DNA from: Streptomyces sp. NBC_01571
GTDB taxonomy: Bacteria; Actinomycetota; Actinomycetes; Streptomycetales; Streptomycetaceae
Reading direction: 5' to 3'
Length of the DNA: 64,000 bases
Assembly: GCF_026339875.1 (NCBI RefSeq)
Contig: NZ_JAPEPZ010000001.1
Span: 248,001-312,000, forward strand
The position numbers were made by a program, and so were the translations under genes. The notes below the pieces were generated by a model. That model saw only the letters and a list, made by a program, of their open reading frames with translations, was not told the origin of the DNA and searched no databases. Below, piece by piece: positions 44,844 through 53,971 of this stretch (its first letter is position 1; every line of letters starts with the position of its first letter).

Positions 44844-45496
44844 CACACAGAGGCGCTGTGGATCCGGCCCCACCTGGGCCAGGTCCGCGACCTCCGCCGC
44901 CAGCGTCATTGGCAGCGCGGGGTACTGCGGTGCCAGCGCCGGTGGGACCTCCGTGCCGACAAGGCCCCCCTCGGATAGCTGTTGCCGTCTTCTCGGTGCG
45001 GCTCGCGTTTACCGGGAGTGTGGCGGTATCGCTCTCCGCTTCCGTGTCGTGACGTACATCACCTGGTGACGGGTGCGGAATGTTGCCGGAGGCTTCAGCC
45101 GCCATTCCGCTTCACATGAATCACACAGGTCCCGCATGGAATGCGCGTGTGAACGCCGCATTCCGGAACGGGTCCCGTCTCCCCGGAGTCGTGTGTGCGT
45201 GCGCAAGGGGGCCCGGAATTCTCCCTGTTGTGTTCATGTGTTCTCTGTCTATGGTGAGCGCCGCGTGCGGTGGATCTTGACCAGTCCGACACACGCGTCT
45301 GTCATTCGGCGGCCGGGGGAACACCGTCGCCCACGGGGAGGGGTTGCTTCGCCATGCCGTCGTACCGGCTGCCTGCGCACGTTGGTCCTGCCCACGCCGT
45401 GTGCCCCTGACTCCGGCTCAGAACCGCCGTTCTCCCTTTGCCTTCGACCGGGCTCGACCGCGCCCGCCCCCCTTGAACGAAGAAAGAGATGCTCTG
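44844..45496. other. 653-bp upstream region of the toxin gene
   Basis: No gene was recognised. The stretch 44990-45290 is less GC-rich than the flanks and is likely to contain the toxin promoter. The proposed ribosome-binding site AAGAAAGAG lies at 45480-45488. Confidence 0.45.
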
Positions 45497-48400
45497 TTGC
45501 GCCCCAGACCGTGGTTCCCTATGCCCGGATCACGAAGATCCAGATTTTTCACTCCCGTCGTCACGTCCGTGGCCGCGCTGGCCGTCCTCGGAGGGCTGGC
45601 CGTCCAGCCCGACCTGCTCGGCCGTGGAGCGGACGCCGATCCGGTGGGTGACTCCTACGACTGGAATGTGGACACGGCTGCCGAGCAGTTGCGGCAGGAC
45701 CAGTGCCTCATGGCCGATGTGCTGCGGCTGGGCGGGCCGTCCATGGCCACGACCGCGCAGGACGGCCTGAACCAGCCCGCGGACAAGCTTCATACGCTCG
45801 CCGACCGCAAGAACTGGGAGAAGACCCCGCTCGCCACCGCGTACCAGACGGACCGGGACGCGGCGGGCAAGGAGCTGGACGCCCTCCATGTTCTCCGGGA
45901 CGGATGGCAGAAGCCTGTCGTCGGTCTGACGACCCCGGCCGGTTTCACCGAGACCGACTTCCACTGGCCTCCGGGGTCCCCGGGGGACGGCGAGGAGGAC
46001 TTCTATGGTCAGACCGGTCTGACGAAGTGGACCGCCGACCGGTTCTGGAAGAGCGACGGCGACTTCTATGCCGACTCCACGCCCAAGGCGGACGCGGCGA
46101 CCCTCAAGGCCGTCGACAACCTGGGCAGCCCTCTGTACGGCAAGGACCCCGACCCGGTCGGGCTGCCGGGCGGCGAGTGGAACCGGGCCCTCGCCGAGCG
46201 GGACGCGTTCAGATGGCTGCACGGGGTTCCGGGGGAGAACGCGGGCGCGGACAACGCCCGTATGTTCTTGGCGGCGGGGGGATTTTCCCGCAGCGCCCCG
46301 CAGCCGGGCACGGCGGAGTACCGCATCGCGGTCGAGGATTTGAAGTCCCGGTTCGCCGCGTGCGCCTGGCGTGACCCGATCGATCCCGACAACGTGCTGG
46401 GTGACGTCTCCGGCACGGCCGCCACGGAGTGGCAGCAGGAGATCGCCTCCCAGGCCACGCAGCGCAACCAGATACTGAACGCCAACAAGGACGCCACCAA
46501 GTCCCTGGCGGCCGGCGCCAAGGCACTGGGTGACCTGCTGGGGTACTCGTGGGTCGCAGACCACCTCGCACGCTGGCAGGACTACTGGTCCGCGGGCGGG
46601 GCCGGCTGGGTCGGCGACGCGCCGGCGGTGATCGAGGTGCACGCCGCGCAGGGCAAGTGCCTCGACGTCGAGGGTGCGAAGAAGGACAACGGCACCCCCG
46701 TCCAGCTGTACACGTGCAACGGTTCGGCGGCGCAGGAGTGGAAGGTCTACGGCGACGACCGGGGACTGCACCTGCAGAACGTCAACTCCCAGAAGTGTCT
46801 GGACGTTTCGAACAACAACCCGGCCAACGGCACGAAGATCCAGATCTGGACGTGTGTCGGCTCCCCGGCGCAGACGTGGGAGTTCAACCTCCGCGCCGCC
46901 GGCAGCCTGCGCAACGTCGGCACCGACAAATGCCTCGACCTGCACGAGTACACCAACGGCTACAACTCGTGGCTGTACACGTGCAACGGCACGGGGCCGC
47001 AGCAGTTCGACGTCACGCCCTCCGGACACACCGGCACCGTGCCGCCCAAGGCCCAGTTCGACAAGGCCAAGGCCGGCATCACAGCCGCCCAGACGGCGGC
47101 GAAGAAGCAGCTCGACGTCCTCAAGACCCAGCTCGCCGCTGTGAAGAAGGCCGCCACCGCCTCGGACACCGCCGAGCAGGCCTCCTACACCATCGCCGAC
47201 ACCAACGGCGCGCCGCGGGGACGCGGTCTGCTCGTCGGACAGCAGAAGGCCCAGGTCACCCAGGGTGCGGCGGCCGCTCTCGAGGCGATGGTGAAGGCCG
47301 GCGAGACCGCCGAGGCCGCCACCCGCGCCTCCGGCGGCGACAGCGAGACCATCGCGGAGCGCGCGCTCGCGCAGGCCGCCCAGGTGAAGGCGGAGTTCCG
47401 TAAGAAGGCCGCGGAGAAGGCCGAGCTGCAGGCCAAGGCCGCGGCCGATGCCGCGAAGGTGCACCGCGACAACGCCAAGAAGGACAAGGAAACCGCGGAG
47501 GCCAGGCTGGCCGACGCGCTGAAGGCCGAGGGCGATGCGAAGGCGGCCGCCGCCGACGCGCACGCCAAGCGGCTCGCCGCCGAGGCCGAGGAGAAGACGG
47601 CCAAGGCGGAGAAGGAGAACGCCGCCGCCAGCCGCGCCGAGGCCGCCGAGCACCGCAAGAACGCCGAGTCCGAGGCGACGAAGGCGAAGGACGCCAAGGA
47701 CAAGGCGGAAGCCGCCGAGAAGACCGCCGAGGCGCGGCGCGACGACGCCGTCGCGGCCAAGGACAACGCCAAGGCGATGCGGGACGACGCGTGGGACGCC
47801 GAGCAGAAGGCTGACGCGGCCCGTGCCAAGGCCGACGCCAAGACCGCCTACGCCGACTCCCTCGACTCCGGTGACGCGGCGACCGCTGCCCGCACCGCCG
47901 CGAACGACGCCGACAAGGCGGCCGACAACGCCGAGACCGCGGCCGGCAGGGCCCGCTCCGAGGCCGACGCCGCCACCCGGGCCGCGGCCGACGCGGACGC
48001 CGCGGCCACCCGTGCCGAGGCCGCCGCCAAACGGGCTCGCTCCGACGCGGATGCCGCGCAGGCGGCCAAGCTGAAGGCGGACGCGGCGGTGAAGACCGCC
48101 ACCAGCGCGGTCGCCGACGCCATCAAGGCCTCCCAGGACGCCTCCGCCGAGGCCAAGGCCGCGGTCAAGCTCGCCGACGAGGCCCAGCAGCACGCCAAGG
48201 ACGCCAGGACCCAGGCGACCGCGGCGAACACAGAAGCGGGCAAGGCACTCGCGGCCGCGGCGAAGGCGGCCGGGTTCGCGCACGTCACCGCCCAGGCGGC
48301 CGTGGACGCGGGCCAAGCGGCCCAGCAGGTCGCCAATCCCGCCAACGATGCGATCCAGCTCGGCTCCGCCTACGCCGACACCGACTCCGCCGCCGGCCTC

Positions 48401-50422
48401 GTCGTCCTGACCGGACAGAACTCCAAGACGATCGCCGAACAGCAGCAGGCCGTCGCCGAAGCCCACGCCAAGAACGCCGCCGCCGAGGCCCAGGCCGCCA
48501 AGAACATCGCCGACCAGGCCAAGGGCGACGCCAAGGAGGCCTACCAGCACGCGGCCGACGCCGCCCAGTACGCCGCCGACGCCCGCACCTACTCCAAGGA
48601 CGCCCTCGCCGACGCCGCCGACGCCGCCAAGGCCGCGGCGGCAGCCTCAGCGTCCCTGGCCCGCACCATCGACTACGACCAGCAGGCCACCACCGACGCC
48701 GCCGCCGCCGACAAGGCAGCCGGCAACGCCGAGGGCTACGCCAAGGACGCCCGCGACAGCGCCGACGCCGCCGAACTCGACGCCTCCGCCGCCCGCTCCG
48801 CCGCCACCCAGGCCGAACAGGACGCCAAGGACGCCCGAGCCGCCGCCACCCGCGCCGACACCGCCGCCACCGAGGCCGAACAAGCAGCCAAGGACGCCGA
48901 CAAGTACGCCAAGGAAGCCCAAGAAGCCGCCGAGCACACCGAGAGCAAAGAGAACGGGAAGCAGATCCAGTCGGGAACCATCCTCGACTCGGCCGGCCAC
49001 ATCGGCAACGTGTTCTATGTCGTCGACCACTACGAGAACATCGGCGACCCGGAAACCCTGTCCAAGACGTCGGCCTGCGACGACTGGAAGAGCAAGATCG
49101 TCTACAGGGGCGACTGCACCATCACAGCGAAGATCACCTACAAGGCGATCCTCGACCTGTACCTGTGCACCGCAAAAGAACTCAACCCGGCGTACAACAT
49201 CTGCGCCACTGCTGATGCGGTGTATCTCGGCCAGCAGCCGTCCGAGGAGATGACCAAAGAGGTCGCTTACACCATCACGATCGCGGAATTCAACGCGAAC
49301 ATCGACCCGATCGACATCCTCTTCGGCAGCTGGATCGACTGCGGCAAGAAGATCGGCACGATACTCCACATCTCCTCCGGTGGAGGGGGAAACTGGGGAG
49401 GATGCGGCTGGGCGGCCCTTGACGTCGCTTCCCTCTACGCAAACAAGATCATCCGGCCTATCGCCGACGCCGTCAAGGCAGCGGATGCCGCCCTGCGCAC
49501 CGGTATCGGATTTGCCGACGCCTACAAAGCCCTACGCACCGCTGGCCTGTCCGGCGAGGTCATCACCGGTGCCATCGCCAAACTCGGCAAGGCGTGCGGG
49601 AACAATAGCTTCCCCAGTGCCACGCGGGTGCTGATGGCCGATGGCACCACCAAAGAAATCGCCGACGTCAAAGTCGGCGACACAGTGCTCGCAACCGACG
49701 CCGAAAGCGATCTCACCGAGCCCCACACCGTCACTCGCACCATCTACACGCCGGACGACACCGACTTCGCCGACATTACGATCGACTCCGGCATCGGAAA
49801 TGCACAGATCACCGCCACACAACACCACCCCTTCTGGTCACCCAGTGCCCACCGGTGGATAAACGCCAGTGACCTCACACCCGGCCAGACACTGCGCACC
49901 AGCGACGGTAAAACCGTCACCATAGTCCACGTCCACCGGTACCACCGACTGCGTTCCGCCTATAATCTAACTGTCGGCGACCTCCACACGTACTATGTGT
50001 TGGCAGGCACCAAGGCCATCCTGGTCCACAATTCAAGCTGCACTTCCTTCGTGAAGGAATATGATGGCGACGGCGTGATTCTTGCGGCGCTGGATCGTGG
50101 CGTTCTGACGGTGGCGGTGGAACGGAATGAAAGCGTTGTTTCAGGCGGGCGGATGTTCACCGACGTCATGGAACACTTCGGTCCTGAAAACGTCAAAGAA
50201 TTCGCAGCAAAGTGGGTTCCCGCACTGCCAACCAATCTTGATCAATTCAACGCCAACCTCAGGGCTGGAATGCCGCTCTCGGAGGCTGCAGCCAAGACTT
50301 TCACTGGGCACATGCTCGGAAAGTATGGTTTGACTGTCGCAACGGTCGACGAGGGTAAACTTGTGGGCGAGCTCGGCCATTATTCAAACGTCGAAGTGTC
50401 GTTCTCGCGACCTGCAGGATAG
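45497..50422 (+). CDS. Secreted polymorphic toxin: ricin-type lectin, Ala-rich coiled coil, HINT domain and C-terminal toxin
   Basis: The protein has 1,641 residues from TTG 45497 (AAGAAAGAG upstream); ATG 45521 is an alternative. A signal peptide (RRSRFFTPVVTSVAALAVLG, about 13-45) precedes a conserved N-terminal region (DTAAEQLRQDQCLMADVLRL). A ricin-type beta-trefoil lectin spans about 376-510, with repeats GKCLDVEGAKK, QKCLDVSNNNPANGTKIQIW and DKCLDLHEYTNGY. A long Ala/Lys/Asp/Glu coiled coil covers about 555-1155. A HINT domain runs about 1367-1513: Cys1367 in CGNNSFPSATRVLMADGTTK, TATQHHPFW, YYVLAGTKAILVHNS. The last 128 residues (SCTSFVKEYDGDGVILAALD onward) are an unassigned toxin domain. 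HINT domains in such proteins are thought to release the toxin tip by self-cleavage. The next gene abuts directly. Confidence 0.88.
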   Translation: MRPRPWFPMPGSRRSRFFTPVVTSVAALAVLGGLAVQPDLLGRGADADPVGDSYDWNVDTAAEQLRQDQCLMADVLRLGGPSMATTAQDGLNQPADKLHTLADRKNWEKTPLATAYQTDRDAAGKELDALHVLRDGWQKPVVGLTTPAGFTETDFHWPPGSPGDGEEDFYGQTGLTKWTADRFWKSDGDFYADSTPKADAATLKAVDNLGSPLYGKDPDPVGLPGGEWNRALAERDAFRWLHGVPGENAGADNARMFLAAGGFSRSAPQPGTAEYRIAVEDLKSRFAACAWRDPIDPDNVLGDVSGTAATEWQQEIASQATQRNQILNANKDATKSLAAGAKALGDLLGYSWVADHLARWQDYWSAGGAGWVGDAPAVIEVHAAQGKCLDVEGAKKDNGTPVQLYTCNGSAAQEWKVYGDDRGLHLQNVNSQKCLDVSNNNPANGTKIQIWTCVGSPAQTWEFNLRAAGSLRNVGTDKCLDLHEYTNGYNSWLYTCNGTGPQQFDVTPSGHTGTVPPKAQFDKAKAGITAAQTAAKKQLDVLKTQLAAVKKAATASDTAEQASYTIADTNGAPRGRGLLVGQQKAQVTQGAAAALEAMVKAGETAEAATRASGGDSETIAERALAQAAQVKAEFRKKAAEKAELQAKAAADAAKVHRDNAKKDKETAEARLADALKAEGDAKAAAADAHAKRLAAEAEEKTAKAEKENAAASRAEAAEHRKNAESEATKAKDAKDKAEAAEKTAEARRDDAVAAKDNAKAMRDDAWDAEQKADAARAKADAKTAYADSLDSGDAATAARTAANDADKAADNAETAAGRARSEADAATRAAADADAAATRAEAAAKRARSDADAAQAAKLKADAAVKTATSAVADAIKASQDASAEAKAAVKLADEAQQHAKDARTQATAANTEAGKALAAAAKAAGFAHVTAQAAVDAGQAAQQVANPANDAIQLGSAYADTDSAAGLVVLTGQNSKTIAEQQQAVAEAHAKNAAAEAQAAKNIADQAKGDAKEAYQHAADAAQYAADARTYSKDALADAADAAKAAAAASASLARTIDYDQQATTDAAAADKAAGNAEGYAKDARDSADAAELDASAARSAATQAEQDAKDARAAATRADTAATEAEQAAKDADKYAKEAQEAAEHTESKENGKQIQSGTILDSAGHIGNVFYVVDHYENIGDPETLSKTSACDDWKSKIVYRGDCTITAKITYKAILDLYLCTAKELNPAYNICATADAVYLGQQPSEEMTKEVAYTITIAEFNANIDPIDILFGSWIDCGKKIGTILHISSGGGGNWGGCGWAALDVASLYANKIIRPIADAVKAADAALRTGIGFADAYKALRTAGLSGEVITGAIAKLGKACGNNSFPSATRVLMADGTTKEIADVKVGDTVLATDAESDLTEPHTVTRTIYTPDDTDFADITIDSGIGNAQITATQHHPFWSPSAHRWINASDLTPGQTLRTSDGKTVTIVHVHRYHRLRSAYNLTVGDLHTYYVLAGTKAILVHNSSCTSFVKEYDGDGVILAALDRGVLTVAVERNESVVSGGRMFTDVMEHFGPENVKEFAAKWVPALPTNLDQFNANLRAGMPLSEAAAKTFTGHMLGKYGLTVATVDEGKLVGELGHYSNVEVSFSRPAG

Positions 50423-50692
50423 GTGAATCCATTGGATGAAGAAGGCTCGCTGCACAAGGTGATCGCCGAGGGGGCAACCTTCCTGGAGGTTCTTGAGCAT
50501 ATTTCAGGACGGTATTCTCGGACTCTCACCCCGGTCGCCTTCCTGAAGATACTCCAAGACGAGCTTGGAATTCCGTTCACCCAGTCCAGGAGCATCCTGG
50601 AATACTTCGACCCTGCCATGAGGCCGATCGCGGATGCGTCTCTGATAAACGAGCGCGGACGCGCCATCCTATGCAGGTCCAGTCAACCGTAA
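50423..50692 (+). CDS. Candidate immunity protein for the polymorphic toxin
   Basis: The 89-residue protein has GTG 50423 immediately after the toxin's TAG (50420-50422), so translation is probably coupled. The protein is small and helical, without a signal peptide or membrane segment (MNPLDEEGSLHKVIAEGATF, FLEVLEHISGRYSRTLTPVA, FLKILQDELGIPFTQSRSIL). Position and size are those of immunity genes in polymorphic toxin loci. No family was recognised. It would act in the cytoplasm, implying the toxin tip attacks a cytoplasmic target. Confidence 0.7.
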   Translation: MNPLDEEGSLHKVIAEGATFLEVLEHISGRYSRTLTPVAFLKILQDELGIPFTQSRSILEYFDPAMRPIADASLINERGRAILCRSSQP

Positions 50693-50751
50693 ATCCCAAC
50701 TGGGCCTCCTTCATTCTCTATGACTGAATGAAAGACTAGCCTCGATCTTTC

Positions 50752-50786
50752 GTGACGGTCTACCGACGGAGTCGGTAGACCGTCAC
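50752..50786. terminator. Perfect 16-bp hairpin after the toxin-immunity operon
   Basis: GTGACGGTCTACCGAC and GTCGGTAGACCGTCAC form a perfect 16-bp stem with a GGA loop, 60 bp after the immunity stop. TCTTTC precedes it and GCCTTTCGT follows, so it can act as a factor-independent terminator, possibly in both directions. Confidence 0.75.
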
Positions 50787-50902
50787 GCCTTTCGTGGCTG
50801 CTGGCGGGCTGGCGGGTAGCCCGGCTGTCGTGTCGGGTGAGCGCCAGGTTCCATTGCTCCCGGAGACGATGGTGCTGCTCGCAGAGACGGGAAAGCTACT
50901 GG

Positions 50903-51182
50903 TCAGACTGGGTTGGGTAGTTGGTCGAGCCGTTCGAGGGCGTCGGTGGCGACATGTGTCCGGGGCCAGTGGCGGGCGAGGCGGAGGATCTGGCGGCGGC
51001 CGGTGGTGACGAGTTGGCCGGCCGGGCTGAACAGGCGGAGTCGCAGGCAGCGGGGTTCCCAGAGCCGGGTCTTGCCATTCAGGGCAAGACATCGGCATCC
51101 AGGCCGGCAGGTCGAGGGCTATCTGGACGATCTCCAGCCAGACCCTGTTCTGCGCGGTGTCGTGCAGGGACAGGTTGCGCAG
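50903..51182 (-). pseudogene. IS1380-family transposase C-terminal remnant, frameshifted
   Basis: Read leftward from 51182: LRNLSLHDTAQNRVWLEIVQ, IALDLPAWMPM, then after a one-base shift near 51088 LALNGKTRLWEPRCLRLRLF, SPAGQLVTTGRRQILRLARH, ERLDQLPNPV-stop (TGA at 50903-50905). This is the conserved end of IS1380 transposases. The catalytic domain is gone. Confidence 0.75.
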
Positions 51183-51203
51183 GCCGGGACGGCATCCTCG
51201 GCC

Positions 51204-51460
51204 CCGACGTCACCCTCATCCACTCCACCGGGCTGACCCCCGAGGCGTGGCGGGCAATGGGCGCCTCCGGCACCACCGTGGCCCTCGCGCCGACCTCCGA
51301 CGCCCAGATCGGCCTGGAGACCGCGGTCCCCGCCGTCGACGAGGCGCTGTCCGTCGGCATCCGCCCGGGACTGAGCATCGACGTCGAAGTAGCCCTGGCC
51401 AGCGACATGTTCACCCAGATGCGGGCCCTGCACGCCATCCAGCGGATGCGCGCGGTCAAC
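51204..51460 (+). pseudogene. Internal fragment of an amidohydrolase
   Basis: Without its own start or stop, this stretch encodes DVTLIHSTGLTPEAWRAMGA, SGTTVALAPTSDAQIGLETA, LSVGIRPGLSIDVEVALASD and MFTQMRALHAIQRMRAVNA. The pattern (IHSTGLTxxEW, GxRPGLSxDVExALAxDMFTQMR) is that of metal-dependent amidohydrolases of the cytosine deaminase/TrzN-like branch, with the metal-binding Asp region near SIDVE. Both ends are cut by unrelated fragments. Confidence 0.65.
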
Positions 51461-51464
51461 GCCG

Positions 51465-51660
51465 CCTCCTGCCGCAGCTGCTCCGCGGCGGTGTCGTCGT
51501 ACCAGGGGTAGCTTTTCCGTCCGGGGCGGCACCGTCGAAGGCCCGACCGCGGTCCTGCTGGGGGCCGCTGCTGTTGCACGTGTACAGCCAGCTGTCGTAG
51601 CCCTCGGTGTACTCGTGCAGGTCCAGGCACTTGCCGGTGCCGGTGGAGGAGCAGGGGGAG
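51465..51660 (-). pseudogene. Shards of a second lectin-type polymorphic toxin
   Basis: Minus-strand 51559-51648 encodes TGTGKCLDLHEYTEGYDSWL and YTCNSSGPQQ, nearly the same as the last lectin repeat of the intact toxin at 45497-50422. At 51465-51513 YPWYDDTAAEQLRQEAA matches that toxin's mature N-terminus (YDWNVDTAAEQLRQDQ). In an intact gene the N-terminal motif lies about 1.3 kb upstream of the lectin; here it is immediately downstream, so the pieces were rearranged. Confidence 0.7.
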
Positions 51661-53370
51661 CGGTCGACGGGCACGCTGGCGCGGTTGCGGCGGCAGGTGG
51701 GGTGGCTGCTGGAACAGGAGCACGGGGCGGGAGTGATGGCCCTGCCGCCGGTGTCGACGTTCAACCGGCTGGTGCATGCGGTGGCCGACGGGCAGGGGCT
51801 GTTGGGCACGGCGGCGCAGCGGCGGTGGCATGCGTCGCTGCCGGCGCCGCCGTTCACGCCGACGGTGGCGCTGCGGCCGGGTGAGCTGGTGATGCTGGAC
51901 AGTACGCCGCTGGACGTACTGGCGGTACTGGACGACGGTGTGAGCGGCCGGGCGGAGCTGAGCATCGCGCTGGATGTGGCCACCCACAGCATCTGCGCCG
52001 CTGTGCTGCGGCCGGTGGGCACGCGGTCGGTGGACGCGGCGATGCTGCTGGCGCAGATGCTGGTGCCGACCGTGATGCGGCCGGGCTGGGACGAAGCGCT
52101 GTCGATGCGGCGGTCGGCCATTCCGTACGAGCGACTGCTCGCGCTCGATGCGCGCATGGAGCAGGCGGCTGCCCGGCCGGTGATCATGCCGGAGACGGTG
52201 GTGGTGGATCAGGGCCGGGTGTATGTGTCGGCGTCATTCGTCTCCGCGTGCGAGAGCCTGGGAGTGTCGGTGCAGCCGGTGCCGCCCGCCAACGGCCCGG
52301 CCAAGGGGAATGTAGAGCGGACCTTCCGAGCGATCGCCGACGGGTTCAGTCAGTACCTGCCGGGCCACGCCGGCTCGGACGTCTCCCAGCGGGGTACGGC
52401 CGCACAGCGGGATGCGTGCTGGAGCCTGGCGCAGTTGCAGGAACTGCTGGACGAGTGGGTCATCTGCGGCTGGCAGGAGCGCCGGCATGAGGCGCTGCGG
52501 CACCCGATGATGCCGCAGGTCGCCGTCTGCCCGAACGAGATGTGGGCAGCTCTGGTGGCGTTCACCGGGCACGTGCCGGTGCCGCTGTCCGCCGACGACT
52601 ATCTCGAGCTGCTGCCCGTGCGGTGGCAGGCCGTCAACGACTACGGCATCCGCTTCGGCTATCGCACCTACGACCACCCCGGTCTGAACCCCTACCGGCG
52701 ACGCCGCTCACCGCGCCTGGACAAGAACGGGCGCTGGGAGGTCCACCACAACCCCCATGACCCCAGCCGGGTGTGGGTGCGCCTGCCCAAGGGATGGCTG
52801 GAGGTGCCGTGGATCCACGCGGCAGCCGTCCGGCGGCCGTTCACCGCGTTCACCTTCGACCACGTCCGACGCACCGTGCAGCGCCGGCAGGACCGTGAAG
52901 AGCACGAGGCGGCGATCGCCCAAGCACTCGATGCGCTGCTGCGCCGTGCCAGCCACGGACTGGGCAGCAGGCGCGAGCGGACGGTGGCCGCCCGAGCCCA
53001 GGCGGTCGCACAGATGACCGACCCCTCCCCCACCACCACCGCCACCGTTCCGCAACAGTGGCCTGCGCCCCTCGCACCAGCCGCTTCGTACGGGCTGCCC
53101 GGTTCCTTCACCCTCCCGCGGCAGGATCCCGACGGCTGGGACGCCGACGACAGCCTGGACGACACCGAGGACGACCAGGACGGGGGAACCGGCCTTCTCG
53201 CCGCCCTCGTCCACGGCCAGGACGCCGCGGCAGGCCACGCGGACGAGGCGAAAGCATCCGGGCCGACGGCCGAAACAGTCCGGGACCAGGCCGGCGAGCA
53301 GACACCGGCCGCCGCCCGGGCGGGCGGCATGCGCATCTACGACCCGCACCAGGAGGCCCAGGCATGGTGA
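51661..53370 (+). pseudogene. TnsB/TniA-like DDE transposase, 5'-truncated
   Basis: About 570 residues remain. They begin within the region before the catalytic core (GVMALPPVSTFNRLVHAVAD; in-frame ATG 51736). The core has MLDSTPLDVLAVLDDG (first Asp), VVVDQGRVYVSASFVSACES (second Asp) and PAKGNVERTFRAIADGFSQY (Glu), followed by WQAVNDYGIRFGYRTYDHPG, LNPYRRRRSP and WVRLPKGWLEVPW, the Mu-type beta-barrel. It ends IYDPHQEAQAW. The usual N-terminal DNA-binding domains are missing, replaced at about 51660 by toxin shards. It overlaps the ATP-binding partner gene by 7 bp, as in Tn7/Tn5053-like operons. Confidence 0.85.
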
Positions 53371-53540
53371 CAGCGGCCCAGCCCGCCACCACGAGCACGA
53401 CGTTCAGTCCGCTGACCACATGGGACGGATGGCAGCAGTTCGTCAACACACCCCTGACACCCGCACGGGACACCGACGACCAGGAATGGACGCGGGAGCA
53501 GCGCGAGGATTACCACGCACGGTCCGCAGCCGTGAGGGTG
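53364..53540 (+). pseudogene. TnsC/TniB-like ATP-binding transposition protein, N-terminal stub
   Basis: ATG 53364 gives MVTAAQPATTSTTFSPLTTW, DGWQQFVNTPLTPARDTDDQ, EWTREQREDYHARSAAVRVP, then unrelated sequence to the TAA at 53577-53579. The opening LTTWDGWxxFV is typical of the AAA+ partner that follows TnsB-like genes in Streptomyces. The Walker motifs are lost, so the transposition module is dead. Confidence 0.65.
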
Positions 53541-53544
53541 CCGC

Positions 53545-53740
53545 CAGGGCCCGCGGCCATCACATGCTTGCTGGGGTAAGTGATGGATCCTTCCGGGAAC
53601 TGCACCAGCCGGGCGCCAGCAGCACTCGCCTCACGCATCAGATGCCGGATCTCGGATCCACTCGCGAGAAGATTTCCCGGTTCCGTCGGATCCTCGGGCA
53701 CCGTGCTCTGCGCGACGGCCACCCGCAAAGTCGTACGCAT
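53545..53740 (-). pseudogene. Carbon-nitrogen hydrolase (nitrilase superfamily), N-terminal stub
   Basis: ATG 53740 gives MRTTLRVAVAQSTVPEDPTE, IRHLMREASAAGARLVQFPE and GSITYPSKHVMA. The Glu in QFPEG is the first residue of the Glu-Lys-Cys triad of the superfamily. The gene is cut near 53545, where the TnsC-like stub meets it from the other strand. Confidence 0.7.
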
Positions 53741-53971
53741 GACACTCCCTAACGTGCAGAGAAGAGACCGGTTGGCGTAGCTCTCACCCGATCAAGAATT
53801 CCGGCGAGCCGGAGTGGCTGTGTGCCGAAGCTCGATAGTCGTCACCAAACGGCAAGCACGACCTGGTCGTCCTTACTTCGCGAAGCACGCCATCTGTCAC
53901 CTTCGAGGCAAGTCAACTGTCATTGGCCTCGGCTTTGCAGCCTTGTTGTCACCCTCCCGCGCCGCCGTGGG

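Noticed and set aside
45530..48550. 1,006-residue minus-strand frame opposite the toxin coiled coil
   Set aside because: It is the mirror of the Ala/Lys/Asp-rich repeats (all Gly/Leu/Val), has no motif and opposes a clear lectin-HINT gene.
47160..48960. Internal repeats of the toxin coiled coil as a possible CRISPR or satellite array
   Set aside because: Repeats are at amino-acid level (AADAAK-like heptads) with variable DNA spacing; there are no spacers.
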